Source: Gammaproteobacteria bacterium (GTDB lineage: Bacteria > Pseudomonadota > Gammaproteobacteria > Pseudomonadales > Porticoccaceae). From it: a stretch of DNA of 62,732 bases. Where the stretch lies: assembly GCA_018069465.1 (NCBI GenBank), contig JAGPUW010000024.1, positions 1 to 62,732 on the forward strand. Reading direction: 5' to 3'. The position numbers and the translations under genes were made by a program. This document shows, piece after piece, positions 20,791-29,006 of this stretch. How positions within the stretch are numbered: the stretch's first letter is position 1; every line of letters begins with the position of its first letter. Under the pieces are notes generated by a model that had not been told where the DNA came from, did no database searches, and saw only the letters and a list, made by a program, of their open reading frames with translations.

Positions 20791-22194
20791 ATGCCAGCTA
20801 TGCCCGAACTGCTCTCCCCCGCCGGAACCTACAAAAGCATGCGTTACGCCTTCGCCTACGGTGCCGACGCCGTGTATGCCGGTCAGCCGCGATACAGCTT
20901 GCGGGTCAGAAATAACGAGTTCAACCACCTCGACATTATGGCCGAAGCGGTTGCCGAGGCACACAATCAGGGCAAGCAGTTCTACATCGCCAGCAATATA
21001 ACGCCCCACAACAACAAGGTGCGCACCTATATTCGCGATATGGCCGAGGTCATCGCCATGGGGCCGGACGCGCTGATTATGTCCGACCCCGGTTTAATCA
21101 TGCTGGTGCGGGAAAAGTGGCCAGACATCCCCATTCACCTGTCAGTGCAGGCCAATGCGGTGAATTACGCCACGGTGAAGTTCTGGTATAAGCAGGGTGT
21201 CAGCCGGGTGATTTTGTCCCGCGAGCTGTCGATCGACGAAATTCAGGAAATTCGCGAAGAGTGTCCGGGCATGGAGCTGGAGGTCTTTGTCCACGGCGCG
21301 CTGTGTATTGCCTACTCCGGCCGCTGCCTGCTATCCGGTTACATGAACCACCGCGACCCGAATCAGGGGGCCTGCACCAATGCCTGCCGCTGGAAGTACC
21401 AGGCCCACCCGGCCCAACAGGATGAATTGGGCAACATTAGCCCGATAGACCCCAATGTGCCCTCGTGGAATCCCGGCACCAATGTGCCGTCGTGGAACCC
21501 CGGCGACTCCACCGAGCAAGCGGGCGGGCCCGCCGACGATCAGGGCTTTGACGAACCGCCGCTGGTGCTGTTGCAGGAAGCCAATCGCCCCGATGAGTTT
21601 ATGCCCGCCTACGAAGACGAGCACGGCACCTACATTATGAATTCCAAAGACCTGCGCGCCGTGCAGCACGTGCCGCGCTTGATCGACATGGGCATTCACT
21701 CGCTAAAAATCGAGGGCCGCACCAAATCCCACTACTATGTCGCCCGCACCGCCCAGACCTACCGCCGCGCCATTGACGAGGCGGTGAACGGCAAACCCTT
21801 TGACATGAGCTTAATGGGCGAGCTGGACCACCTCGCTAATCGTGGTTACACCGAGGGCTTCTACCGCCGCCATGTACCCGAGTCCTACCAAAACTACGGC
21901 AAGGGTGCTTCGAGTAATAGTAAGCAGCAATTTGTTGGTGAAGTTGCCGATGCCGATACCAGCAAGGGCTGGCTAACCATCGACGTGAAGAATCGTTTTG
22001 AAACCGGCGACACACTGGAGCTGATCACCCCCCAGGGCAACCACCTTTTTCAGCTCGACAATCTGGAAAATACCGAGGGTACAAAAATGAGTGCCGCCCC
22101 CGGTTCCGGACACGTGGTGCGCATTCCGGTCGGTGATATGGGACTCAGCAGTATCGATCCCCACGCTCTACTCATGCGCTACCTGCCCCAATGA
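20791..22194 (+). CDS. trhP: tRNA hydroxylation protein TrhP (YegQ-type U32 family)
   Basis: A 467-residue peptidase-U32-family protein corresponding to E. coli YegQ/TrhP, which with prephenate acts in prephenate-dependent hydroxylation of U34 in certain tRNAs. The protein opens MPELLSPAGTYKSMRYAF. The U32 signature is around VFVHGALCIAYSGRCLLSGY, with conserved cysteines also in GACTNACRW. FEDEHGTYIMNSKDLRAV appears as YEDEHGTYIMNSKDLRAV, nearly as in E. coli. Between these blocks is an unusual inserted segment with a tandem NVPSWNPG duplication (residues ~222-239). It is a single-gene unit divergent from purT. The C-terminus is a little shorter than in E. coli. Confidence 0.9.
   Translation: MPAMPELLSPAGTYKSMRYAFAYGADAVYAGQPRYSLRVRNNEFNHLDIMAEAVAEAHNQGKQFYIASNITPHNNKVRTYIRDMAEVIAMGPDALIMSDPGLIMLVREKWPDIPIHLSVQANAVNYATVKFWYKQGVSRVILSRELSIDEIQEIREECPGMELEVFVHGALCIAYSGRCLLSGYMNHRDPNQGACTNACRWKYQAHPAQQDELGNISPIDPNVPSWNPGTNVPSWNPGDSTEQAGGPADDQGFDEPPLVLLQEANRPDEFMPAYEDEHGTYIMNSKDLRAVQHVPRLIDMGIHSLKIEGRTKSHYYVARTAQTYRRAIDEAVNGKPFDMSLMGELDHLANRGYTEGFYRRHVPESYQNYGKGASSNSKQQFVGEVADADTSKGWLTIDVKNRFETGDTLELITPQGNHLFQLDNLENTEGTKMSAAPGSGHVVRIPVGDMGLSSIDPHALLMRYLPQ
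21454..21507 (+). repeat. 27-bp tandem duplication inside trhP
   Basis: Two adjacent 27-base units (21454-21480 and 21481-21507) differ at four positions and keep the reading frame. They encode NVPSWNPGT and NVPSWNPGD. The duplicated loop lies where the E. coli protein has a short linker between the cysteine-rich core and the DEHGTYIMNS block. Confidence 0.85.
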
Positions 22195-22279
22195 AGCCCC
22201 TCGTCCGCTGCAAAGACCATTAACAGCGGGCGCGATGAACAGTATAGTGCGCAGCCCACATCCCGCTTAACGGTTACCC

Positions 22280-22999
22280 ATGCCACGTTTACTCCTGCTT
22301 ATCGCCGTCGCCTTTATTGTTTGGTACTTTATTCAACAAGCCAAGGGCTTACAAAAAAAGCCTGAGAAAGAGCGCAAAGCCGCGCTGTGGCGAATTATTT
22401 TTATCGGCCTTTTTGGCGTCACCCTGGCACTGGTGCTCAGCGGCCGCGCCCACTGGCTGGCTGCGGCCCTCGCCGGCCTTCTGCCCCTGCTGAAAAACTC
22501 TGCGGGCTTGTTGATGCGCGCCCTACCCATGCTGCAGGCCTGGCAGCGCAGTGGCGGCCCAAAATTTGGCCCCACCTTAAAAAGCGAATCCCTAGAAATT
22601 AAGGTCAATATCGGCAATGGCAGTATCGACGGCACAGTGCTCAAGGGCGAATTGGCCGGCCAAGCGCTATCCTCATTAAGCCGCGAACAACTCGACCCCC
22701 TGCTCGCGCAATATCACAGCGCCGACCCCCAGGCCGCCCGACTGCTCAGCGCCTACATGGCGCGCCGCTTTCAGGGCAGCGGCGAGCAGCAATATCAACA
22801 GCAGTACAGCCAGCCCGAAACGGCCACGGCGCAAAGTGAAGCCTGGCAAATTCTCGGCCTCGAAGAGGGCGCCAGCAAAGAGGAAATTATTAAAGCCCAC
22901 AAACGGCTGATTCAGAAATTGCACCCCGATCGGGGCGGCAATGATTATCTCGCCGCCAAGATTAACGCGGCAAAAGACACACTCATCAGCAAAACCTAA
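22280..22999 (+). CDS. Membrane-anchored J-domain protein
   Basis: A 239-residue protein with an N-terminal membrane segment (LLLLIAVAFIVWYFIQ), a second hydrophobic stretch (IIFIGLFGVTLALVLSG), a middle region with LPLLKNSAGLLMRALPML, and a C-terminal DnaJ domain. That domain starts AWQILGLEEGASKEEIIKAH and holds the HPD motif in KLHPDRGGND. The layout resembles TIM14/Pam18-type and DjlA-like proteins: a J domain held at the inner membrane to stimulate DnaK locally. The client is unknown. It follows trhP by 85 bases and precedes a small membrane protein by 43 bases. No zinc finger or G/F region, so it is not DnaJ itself. Confidence 0.8.
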   Translation: MPRLLLLIAVAFIVWYFIQQAKGLQKKPEKERKAALWRIIFIGLFGVTLALVLSGRAHWLAAALAGLLPLLKNSAGLLMRALPMLQAWQRSGGPKFGPTLKSESLEIKVNIGNGSIDGTVLKGELAGQALSSLSREQLDPLLAQYHSADPQAARLLSAYMARRFQGSGEQQYQQQYSQPETATAQSEAWQILGLEEGASKEEIIKAHKRLIQKLHPDRGGNDYLAAKINAAKDTLISKT

Positions 23000-23042
23000 G
23001 CAACAAAAAACCCAATACAATAATAATGAAAAGATAATTTTT

Positions 23043-23546
23043 ATGGATCTGATTACAGGCAGCTTACAGTGGTGCAAGGGCGAAATATTCGAAGGCAGGC
23101 TTTACTTATTATTCGGCATTTGTGTTTGCATTTTAGCCTTAATTTATTGGAAAACTGGCAGCACCGCTTTCGCCAAAGCTATGTTTATACCTTTTCTACT
23201 GGTTGGCCTACTGGCATGCAGCACGGGTTTAGGCTTAATTTTTACCAATGAAAAACGTACTATCGACTACCAACAGGCCTTTGCTAGCAATCCCAGCGAG
23301 TTTATTAGTAGTGAAAAAGCGCGCACCGAAGGTTTTATAAAATGGTATCCCTACACCATGTACGGCATGTCGATTTTAATTATCGCTGGCATGGCGCTGT
23401 TTTTATTGCTGCCCACCGCCAGTGGCCGAGCTTATGGCCTGGCTATTATTTTACTCGGCTTTTCGATTTTATTTCTCGACCATTTTTCTGAGGAAAGAGC
23501 ACACAGGTACCATTCTATTTTGTTAAAAACCTCAATAGCACACTAG
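23043..23546 (+). CDS. Small integral membrane protein of unknown function
   Basis: I do not recognise this 167-residue protein. From the ATG at 23043 it has four hydrophobic segments (roughly 21-38, 43-66, 105-125 and 129-145), separated by a charged periplasmic or cytoplasmic loop (NEKRTIDYQQAFASNPSEFI). The upstream in-frame ATG at 22941 lies inside the J-domain gene and its extra residues are hydrophilic and unlike a leader, so the inner start is preferred, although the ribosome-binding site is weak (GAAAAG). The gene is slightly A/T richer than its upstream neighbour. It is followed by a bidirectional-looking hairpin. Confidence 0.6.
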   Translation: MDLITGSLQWCKGEIFEGRLYLLFGICVCILALIYWKTGSTAFAKAMFIPFLLVGLLACSTGLGLIFTNEKRTIDYQQAFASNPSEFISSEKARTEGFIKWYPYTMYGMSILIIAGMALFLLLPTASGRAYGLAIILLGFSILFLDHFSEERAHRYHSILLKTSIAH

Positions 23547-23555
23547 CGTAGCAGC

Positions 23556-23593
23556 GTTATTAACCCAGCAATTATCACTGCCGGGTTAATAAC
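23556..23593. terminator. Hairpin between convergent genes (probable bidirectional terminator)
   Basis: GTTATTAACCC (23556-23566) and GGGTTAATAAC (23583-23593) are perfect 11-base arms around a 16-base loop. It sits between the ends of the rightward membrane protein and the leftward cytochrome c gene, where a shared terminator is expected. U-tracts are short, so efficiency is uncertain. Confidence 0.6.
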
Positions 23594-23633
23594 AACGCAG
23601 GTTAAAATTTAGGCTTCAAGTAGAAGCACACCA

Positions 23634-24074
23634 TCACTTCTGAATTGACTCGATATAACTCACGAGATTGTTGATACGGGCATTGGCAATACTCTTACGA
23701 TCATCACTATCTTCGTAAAGCACATTCCCCCACACGGGCATATCTGCCGGTCCGTGGGTGCGGAATTTTTTATCGTAATCTTTATTGCCCTGCACAATAT
23801 CCTTCACTTTTTTCTTTGGGAAGGTGCCACTATTAGCAGCGGCAAGCGCAGTAAGATCTGCTGGAGGATTTTTAAGCGAGCCCGCAACAGGGCCATCGCC
23901 AACACCACTTGCCCCATGACAGGACGCGCAGTAATTCTTAAAATCCGCCTCTCCGGACTGATGTTCACTCGCCACAGTAAAACCAGAGCCACCCACTGCT
24001 GCCACCAACAAGCCCGCGCCCAACAAACGCTTAAAATTCATGGGAACAAAACCTTTTTGCCATTGACTATCCAT
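23634..24074 (-). CDS. Periplasmic c-type cytochrome (mono-heme)
   Basis: A 146-residue class I cytochrome c. After a signal peptide (GAGLLVAAVGGSGFTVAS) comes the heme attachment site CASCH, followed by GASGVGDGPVAGSLKNPPAD, a spacing seen in cbb3-associated and methanol-type small cytochromes. A methionine in PADMPVWG is the probable distal heme ligand, and the C-terminal helix (IANARINNLVSYIESIQK) is typical. The ATG at 24074 has AAGGA upstream; the inner ATG at 24041 would give a shorter signal peptide and is also possible. It stands alone, divergent from nothing obvious, and no oxidase genes are adjacent, so its redox partner is unknown. Confidence 0.85.
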   Translation of the reverse strand: MDSQWQKGFVPMNFKRLLGAGLLVAAVGGSGFTVASEHQSGEADFKNYCASCHGASGVGDGPVAGSLKNPPADLTALAAANSGTFPKKKVKDIVQGNKDYDKKFRTHGPADMPVWGNVLYEDSDDRKSIANARINNLVSYIESIQK

Positions 24075-24288
24075 ACCATTTTCCTTATTTAATTATTTAC
24101 TTGGTTATTAAGGTATAGCAAAGGACTTCAAAAGGCGCATTGACGAAGATCATCAACTGACGCTTAACGCATTGCCACCTAGACCTTATTACACCAGAGC
24201 GACAATGCCAACGTTAATAACAGCCTTGGCCGCTCATAGAGTTTGACGAAATAAAAAGTACCACCTCAGCCAGAGCAGCCAGCAGTAA

Positions 24289-25104
24289 TTACTGACGGAA
24301 AGTATTCATGGTCATATTAGACTGGCTCACTCGCCCTATCTCCCCCTTCTGGTCGTAGAGCACTGCCTCCACCATAGAGATACCATTGGGCTGTGCGTGG
24401 GCATGAGCATCAATAGCAATCCACTCATCGACCGGCATGCGGTGCAGGTTGAGTGTCATGTCAGCATTAATAAAACCTTGTTCGGGGCTCAAATAAAGCT
24501 GGGCAAAACCATTGCTGAAATCGGCCAGTGTGGCAATGCTCACCAGAGCTGAGTTTTCGATACCCTCGCGCACGTTTAAAGGCAGGCGCACCCAGGAACA
24601 ACCGCGCCCCACACCCAGGTTGAGGAAGATCGGTTTTAAAGGTATTGAGGTGTGTAAGCCGGGCGGGTATTCAACAGCTGCCGCCTGATTGATGGCATTA
24701 ACGCCTATCACCTCGTCCTGGGCAAAGGCATCGACAATGTCCTGTGGTGGCAACGCGGGCAATTGGGCGTGGGCCGGCAGCACGACATCATTTTTCTCGA
24801 CAATCAGACCCTGACTGCGGCAGATTTCCCGCCCCTTATGGGACAGCGAGACCTCCAGTAACTTAATCCGTTTACCATCGCGAATAAGGCGCTGATGTGC
24901 CTTCAATGGTGCCATTGGCACCGGGTGAAAAAGATCGACCGTCAAGCGTGCCAACTGCATACTTTGCGCTGGAAACTGCTCTTCCATTAAGCTGGCCATC
25001 AAACCGGCAGAGGCACCTCCGTGGATGGTGACAGGCCCCCAGGGGCTGGCAGCGTGTTCGGTGGGCATGTAACACCCATTCTTTTCAACAAATAAAGATT
25101 TCAA
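24289..25104 (-). CDS. Double-hotdog acyl-CoA thioesterase (TesB-like/4HBT_3)
   Basis: A 271-residue protein with two hotdog halves, as in TesB-related thioesterases and the 4HBT_3 family. The first half contains VTIHGGASAGLMASLMEEQF and LTVDLFHPVPMAPLKA, the second LADFSNGFAQLYLSPEQGFI and NADMTLNLHRMPVDEWIAID. It would hydrolyse acyl-CoA esters in the cytoplasm. It is transcribed away from the amidohydrolase, DUF35, thiolase and MaoC genes, with a 19-base palindrome in the shared promoter region. A common regulator and a shared catabolic pathway are likely. The acyl substrate is not known. Confidence 0.75.
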   Translation of the reverse strand: MKSLFVEKNGCYMPTEHAASPWGPVTIHGGASAGLMASLMEEQFPAQSMQLARLTVDLFHPVPMAPLKAHQRLIRDGKRIKLLEVSLSHKGREICRSQGLIVEKNDVVLPAHAQLPALPPQDIVDAFAQDEVIGVNAINQAAAVEYPPGLHTSIPLKPIFLNLGVGRGCSWVRLPLNVREGIENSALVSIATLADFSNGFAQLYLSPEQGFINADMTLNLHRMPVDEWIAIDAHAHAQPNGISMVEAVLYDQKGEIGRVSQSNMTMNTFRQ

Positions 25105-25465
25105 AAGACGTCCTTTAAAAACATGACATTAGTAATAAACAGCGCCACCCCATACAAGTACATCTTGTATTGAATGACCGGGGCCACTTTTTACACGCGC
25201 CGTGCAAAGAATTACAGCAATTTCGCCTTGGCTCGCCAATAACCCCGTTTTTTAAAAGGGTTTCGCACACGCTTAAGGCTAGCAGAGAGCTGCTCAGGCA
25301 TGGCATTCATGCTAGCGGTGGTTTATGCTCTAAGAGATAAATTTATAAATAAAACCTGTGGCGTATCGACCAATAACAGCACACAGCCCTTAGCTTGACG
25401 TCATAGTGTTTATCCAACAATTCCTTAAACTGGCGATGCTGTACAGAGCATCGGGAGCGATAAAA
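25105..25465. other. Divergent control region of the acyl-CoA catabolic genes
   Basis: About 360 noncoding bases between two divergent genes. The only strong structure is the palindrome at 25152-25170. GGGAG at about 25453 is the ribosome-binding site of the amidohydrolase. No protein-like open frame was found; small frames at 25115-25306 and 25343-25774 are shadows. Confidence 0.55.
25152..25170. promoter_or_regulatory. 19-base palindrome, candidate TetR-type operator
   Basis: ATACAAG-TACAT-CTTGTAT: two perfect 7-base arms with a 5-base spacer, 48 bases upstream of the thioesterase start and about 300 bases before the amidohydrolase start. Size and symmetry fit a TetR/FadR-like dimer site. 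No regulator gene lies next to it, so the binding protein is unknown. Confidence 0.5.
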
Positions 25466-27175
25466 ATGAACTACGATCTCATCATCAAAAATGGAGCTGT
25501 AATCGATGGCTCTGGCGCTGCGCGCTTTAACGCTGACATCGGCATTAAAGACGGCATCATCACCACCGTTGGCACGGTCGATGGCGATGCGACAGAAGTC
25601 ATCGACGCCAAAGGCCAGGTGGTAACGCCCGGCTTTATCGACGGCCACACCCATATGGACGCACAAATCTCCTGGGACCCACTGGGCACCTGCTCGGTAT
25701 GGCACGGTATCACCACCGTGGTAATGGGCAATTGCGGTTTTACGCTCGCGCCCTGTGCCGCCAAAGACAAGCACCTGGTAGTACGCAACCTCGAGCGCGC
25801 CGAAGATATCTCCGGTGCGGCAATGGAAGCCGGTATCGACTGGAGCTGGGAAACCTATCCCCAGTATCTCGATGCCTTAGAGAAACTGCCTAAAGGAATT
25901 AACTACAGCGGCTACGTCGGTCACTCGGCCCTGCGCACCTATGCCATGGGCGAGCGGGCTTTTACCGACGAAGCCAACGCCGACGATATGGCCATTATGA
26001 AAAAAGAGCTGGCCGACTCGATCAAAGCCGGTGCCATTGGCTTTTCCACCTCCCGTACCCGCAATCACCAAACGCCTCAGGGCAAACCCGTTGCCAGCCG
26101 TTTGGCAAGCTGGGATGAGGTAAAAGAGCTGGTTGGCGTCATGAGCGAGTTAGATGCCGGTATTTTCGAGATTGCCAGTGAAGAAGCAGGCCGTGCCCCC
26201 GAAGCACAGCGCGAATATCAGGTGCGCCTGCGTGACCTCGCGGTGGAGTCGGGTCGACCCGTGACCTGGGGCATGTTCAGCGCCCGCCGTGCCCCCGATA
26301 TCTGGCCACCCTATTTCGATCTGTTAAACGAAACCGCAGAGCTAGGCGGCACCATGTTTGCCCAGGTGCACAGCCGCGCCTTAAATGTATTGATGTCTTT
26401 TGAATCGCGCCTGCCTTTTGACAAATTCCCGGTCTGGAAAGAATTCCGCGAACTGTCGTTAGATGAGCAAAAAGCCGGTTTGCGCGACCCCGCGATGCGC
26501 GCCCGATTAGTTGAATCGGCCAGCGCTACTAAGCAGGGAACACAAGGTGTGGGTGCAGAAATGCGTCGCCCCGACTACGAGTGGCTGCTGGTCATGGACA
26601 CCATTAAAGGACCCCACAAAACGGTTGCCGAGATCGCTGAAGAAATGCATATGGATCCGGTTGACGCGATGATAGAAATCGCCCTGCAACACGATATGAA
26701 AGTCTTCTTCCGCCAGCCACTGTTTAATGAAAATCAGGACCATGTGCTGGAAATGATGCGCCATCCGCGCTCGGTGGTAACCTTTTCAGACTCCGGCGCC
26801 CACGTTTCGCAAATCATGGATTCATCACTGCAAACCCACGTACTGGCCCACTGGGTGCGCGAAGAAAAGGCCTTTACTCTTGAAGAAGCCATCAAAATGA
26901 TCACCCACGACACCGGCGCTGCCTGGGGCTTTGACGATCGAGGCTTGATTAAAGAAGGCATGGCGGCGGATATCAATGTCTTCGACCCCGACACCATCAA
27001 CCCGTTAATGCCAGAAGTGAAACACGACCTGCCCACTGGCGCGCGCCGCCTGGTGCAAAAAGCCGAGGGTATTTCATCGACCATCGTTAATGGCGTGGTA
27101 TTGATGCGTGACGGTGAGCATACCGGCACCTACCCCGGCAAACTGCTGCGTGGGCCACTCGCTGCCACTTTGTAA
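25466..27175 (+). CDS. Amidohydrolase of the N-acyl-D-amino-acid deacylase family
   Basis: A 569-residue metal-dependent amidohydrolase. It starts with NYDLIIKNGAVIDGSGAARF, the small beta-sandwich domain shared by D-aminoacylases and dihydroorotase-like enzymes. The metal-binding HxH is in GFIDGHTHMDAQISWDP, and further metal/active-site residues are in FSDSGAHVSQ near residue 452. D-aminoacylases are usually about 480-500 residues; the extra length is in the middle. I use the ATG at 25466, which has GGGAG eight bases upstream; the frame opens at 25406 without such a signal. It heads the rightward set with the DUF35, thiolase and MaoC genes. The true substrate (N-acyl-amino acid, lactam or cyclic imide) is unknown. 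Confidence 0.8.
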   Translation: MNYDLIIKNGAVIDGSGAARFNADIGIKDGIITTVGTVDGDATEVIDAKGQVVTPGFIDGHTHMDAQISWDPLGTCSVWHGITTVVMGNCGFTLAPCAAKDKHLVVRNLERAEDISGAAMEAGIDWSWETYPQYLDALEKLPKGINYSGYVGHSALRTYAMGERAFTDEANADDMAIMKKELADSIKAGAIGFSTSRTRNHQTPQGKPVASRLASWDEVKELVGVMSELDAGIFEIASEEAGRAPEAQREYQVRLRDLAVESGRPVTWGMFSARRAPDIWPPYFDLLNETAELGGTMFAQVHSRALNVLMSFESRLPFDKFPVWKEFRELSLDEQKAGLRDPAMRARLVESASATKQGTQGVGAEMRRPDYEWLLVMDTIKGPHKTVAEIAEEMHMDPVDAMIEIALQHDMKVFFRQPLFNENQDHVLEMMRHPRSVVTFSDSGAHVSQIMDSSLQTHVLAHWVREEKAFTLEEAIKMITHDTGAAWGFDDRGLIKEGMAADINVFDPDTINPLMPEVKHDLPTGARRLVQKAEGISSTIVNGVVLMRDGEHTGTYPGKLLRGPLAATL

Positions 27176-27204
27176 AAACAAAACCTTAGCCAATACAGAG
27201 CGGA

Positions 27205-27235
27205 ATCAGAACCACAGCCCAGCTGTGGTTCTGAT
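27205..27235 (+). promoter_or_regulatory. Strong 14-bp hairpin between amidohydrolase and DUF35 genes
   Basis: ATCAGAACCACAGC (27205-27218) and GCTGTGGTTCTGAT (27222-27235) are perfect arms around the loop CCA, 30 bases after the amidohydrolase stop. No T-run follows, so it is not a standard intrinsic terminator. It may block 3' exonucleases or partially terminate, uncoupling the amidohydrolase from the genes that follow. Confidence 0.6.
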
Positions 27236-27355
27236 AGTTAGCGAGGACGATTTGCCTGCCTTTTCAGCTAAGGACTCAGGCAATAGACAACAACCAATCA
27301 ATAACTAATGAACAATTAATACACAATAATAAAATACGCTACACGAGGTAAATTC

Positions 27356-27796
27356 GTGGCTATAAACCCTAAAACCCTGCCCAAACCGACGCCGGAAACC
27401 CAGCATTTTTGGGACGGCGCCCGCGCTGGCAAACTACTGCTGCAACAATGCGATAACTGCCAGCATATCTACTTTCCTCCCCGTCCCTTTTGCCCGGACT
27501 GCGCCTCCCGCGCCGTCACTATTTTCCAGGCATCGGGCAAGGGCCGGCTCTACAGTTATGTCATTAATCACCGGCCACCGCGCTGGATAGAAGGACACTA
27601 TTCCATTGCCGTGGTCGAGCTAGATGAAGGCCCGCGCTTGATGAGCAACATCGTCGAGGTGGAACAAACCCCAGAGGCCCTGATACTGGATATGCCCTTA
27701 GATGTCGTGTTCGATGCCGTCACAGACGATATCACCCTGGTTAAATTTCGCCCGGCTGATCCCGCTTCACGCACCACATCAGGAGGTGGCGCATGA
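27356..27796 (+). CDS. DUF35/OB-fold zinc-ribbon partner of the thiolase
   Basis: A 146-residue protein with an N-terminal rubredoxin-like zinc ribbon (LLLQQCDNCQHIYFPPRPFC followed by PDC; C-x2-C and C-x2-C) and a C-terminal OB fold (GKGRLYSYVINHRPP). DUF35 proteins form obligate complexes with SCP2-type thiolases or aldolases, as in ChsH2-Ltp2 of steroid side-chain breakdown. The GTG start at 27356 is chosen for the GAGG nine bases upstream. Its TGA overlaps the ATG of the next thiolase gene (ATGA), which supports a stoichiometric complex. Confidence 0.85.
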   Translation: MAINPKTLPKPTPETQHFWDGARAGKLLLQQCDNCQHIYFPPRPFCPDCASRAVTIFQASGKGRLYSYVINHRPPRWIEGHYSIAVVELDEGPRLMSNIVEVEQTPEALILDMPLDVVFDAVTDDITLVKFRPADPASRTTSGGGA

Positions 27797-28932
27797 AGCC
27801 AAAATCGATAGCCATCGTCGGTGCCGCCGAAACCACTGAGCTGGGTAAAATCCCCAACATGTCGCAAATTCAGCTGCACGCAGATGCGGCCTTAAACGCC
27901 ATGGCCGACTGCGGCCTGGGGCCAAAAGATATTGACGGCATCGCCTGTGCCGCCGAGTGGCCCACCGATCTCGCCCATTACCTCGGCATTACACCGAGCT
28001 GGGTCGACGGCACTATGGTCGGTGGTTGCTCCTTTATGATTCACCTGCGCCATGCCGCCGCCGCTATTAACGAAGGCCTGTGCACCACTGTGCTCATTAC
28101 CCACGGTGAAAGCGGCCGCTCCTGGGTCGGCAGTAAAGCCATGGGCAATAACCCGGCGAGCCTGGCTGGGCAGTTCGAAATACCCTACGGCTGCATGGGG
28201 CCACCCACCATGTTTACCATTCCAGTGCTGCGCTATATGAAAGACCTGGGCCTGACGCACGAGCAGCTAGCCAATGTTGCCGTGGTACAGCGTGAGTGGG
28301 CGAGTAAAAACCCCCGCGCCACTCATCAGGACCTGATCACTATTGAGGACGTATTCGCCTCGAAAATGATCGCCTATCCCTTCCATATTCTGGAGTGTTG
28401 TTTAGTCACCGATGGTGGTGGTGCGCTAATACTGACCACCGCCGAGCGGGCCAAAGACTTTCCCACCAAACCGGTTTACGTTCTCGGTACCGGTGAAAGT
28501 GTCGAAACACCCATGATCAGCCAGATGAAAGACTTTACTTCGTCGAGCGCCTTCAAAGTGTCCGGCAAAAAAGCCTTTAACGAAGCGGGCATTAGCCACG
28601 CCGATGTCGACCATTTAATGATCTACGACGCCTTTGCCCATCTGCCGATTTACGGACTGGAAGATCTCGGCTTTGTGCAACCCGGTGAGGCCGGTGACTT
28701 TATTTGGGAGGGCAACACCGCACCCGGCGGCAAGCTGCCGATGAATACCAACGGCGGCGGGCTCAGCTATATGCACTCCGGCATGTACGGCATGTACGCC
28801 TTGCAGGAGAGCGTGCGGCAAATGCGCGGCATTGCACCCGCCCAAGTTGCAGGCGCGAAAACATCCGTCTGCCACGGCGTTGGCGGTATGTTCGGCGCCA
28901 GCAGTACAATTATTATGACTAACGAAAAATAA
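27793..28932 (+). CDS. SCP2-type thiolase-fold enzyme (thiolase or Ltp2-like aldolase)
   Basis: A 379-residue thiolase-superfamily protein of the lipid-transfer-protein group. The N-terminal half has MVGGCSFMIHLRHAAAAINE, and the C-terminal half NTNGGGLSYMHSGMYGMYAL and CHGVGGMFGASSTI. It lacks the usual NxxCGSG cysteine motif of degradative thiolases, and the conserved tyrosines (GGLSY; MIYDAFAHLPIYGLEDLGF) recall Ltp2-type retro-aldolases, which cleave a C-C bond in steroid acyl-CoAs. It is translationally coupled to the DUF35 gene and followed by two MaoC proteins, the same kit as ChsH1-ChsH2-Ltp2. An aldolase function is inference; a true thiolase is the alternative. Confidence 0.8.
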   Translation: MKPKSIAIVGAAETTELGKIPNMSQIQLHADAALNAMADCGLGPKDIDGIACAAEWPTDLAHYLGITPSWVDGTMVGGCSFMIHLRHAAAAINEGLCTTVLITHGESGRSWVGSKAMGNNPASLAGQFEIPYGCMGPPTMFTIPVLRYMKDLGLTHEQLANVAVVQREWASKNPRATHQDLITIEDVFASKMIAYPFHILECCLVTDGGGALILTTAERAKDFPTKPVYVLGTGESVETPMISQMKDFTSSSAFKVSGKKAFNEAGISHADVDHLMIYDAFAHLPIYGLEDLGFVQPGEAGDFIWEGNTAPGGKLPMNTNGGGLSYMHSGMYGMYALQESVRQMRGIAPAQVAGAKTSVCHGVGGMFGASSTIIMTNEK

Positions 28933-28946
28933 ATCGTTTTACTAAA

Positions 28947-28990
28947 CAAATAACTACACAAATAACTCTACAAATAACTCTACAAATAAT
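28947..28990 (+). repeat. Short 12-bp tandem repeats before the first MaoC gene
   Basis: CAAATAACTCTA-like units begin at 28947, 28959, 28971 and 28983. Units two and three are identical, one and four are degenerate. The array lies in the 5' leader of the next gene, ending a few bases before its GGGAG ribosome-binding site. Confidence 0.75.
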
Positions 28991-29006
28991 AACCAGGGAG
29001 AAAACT

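Noticed and set aside
25115-25306. Leftward 63-residue frame in the divergent control region
   Set aside because: No ribosome-binding site, odd composition, and it covers the candidate operator.
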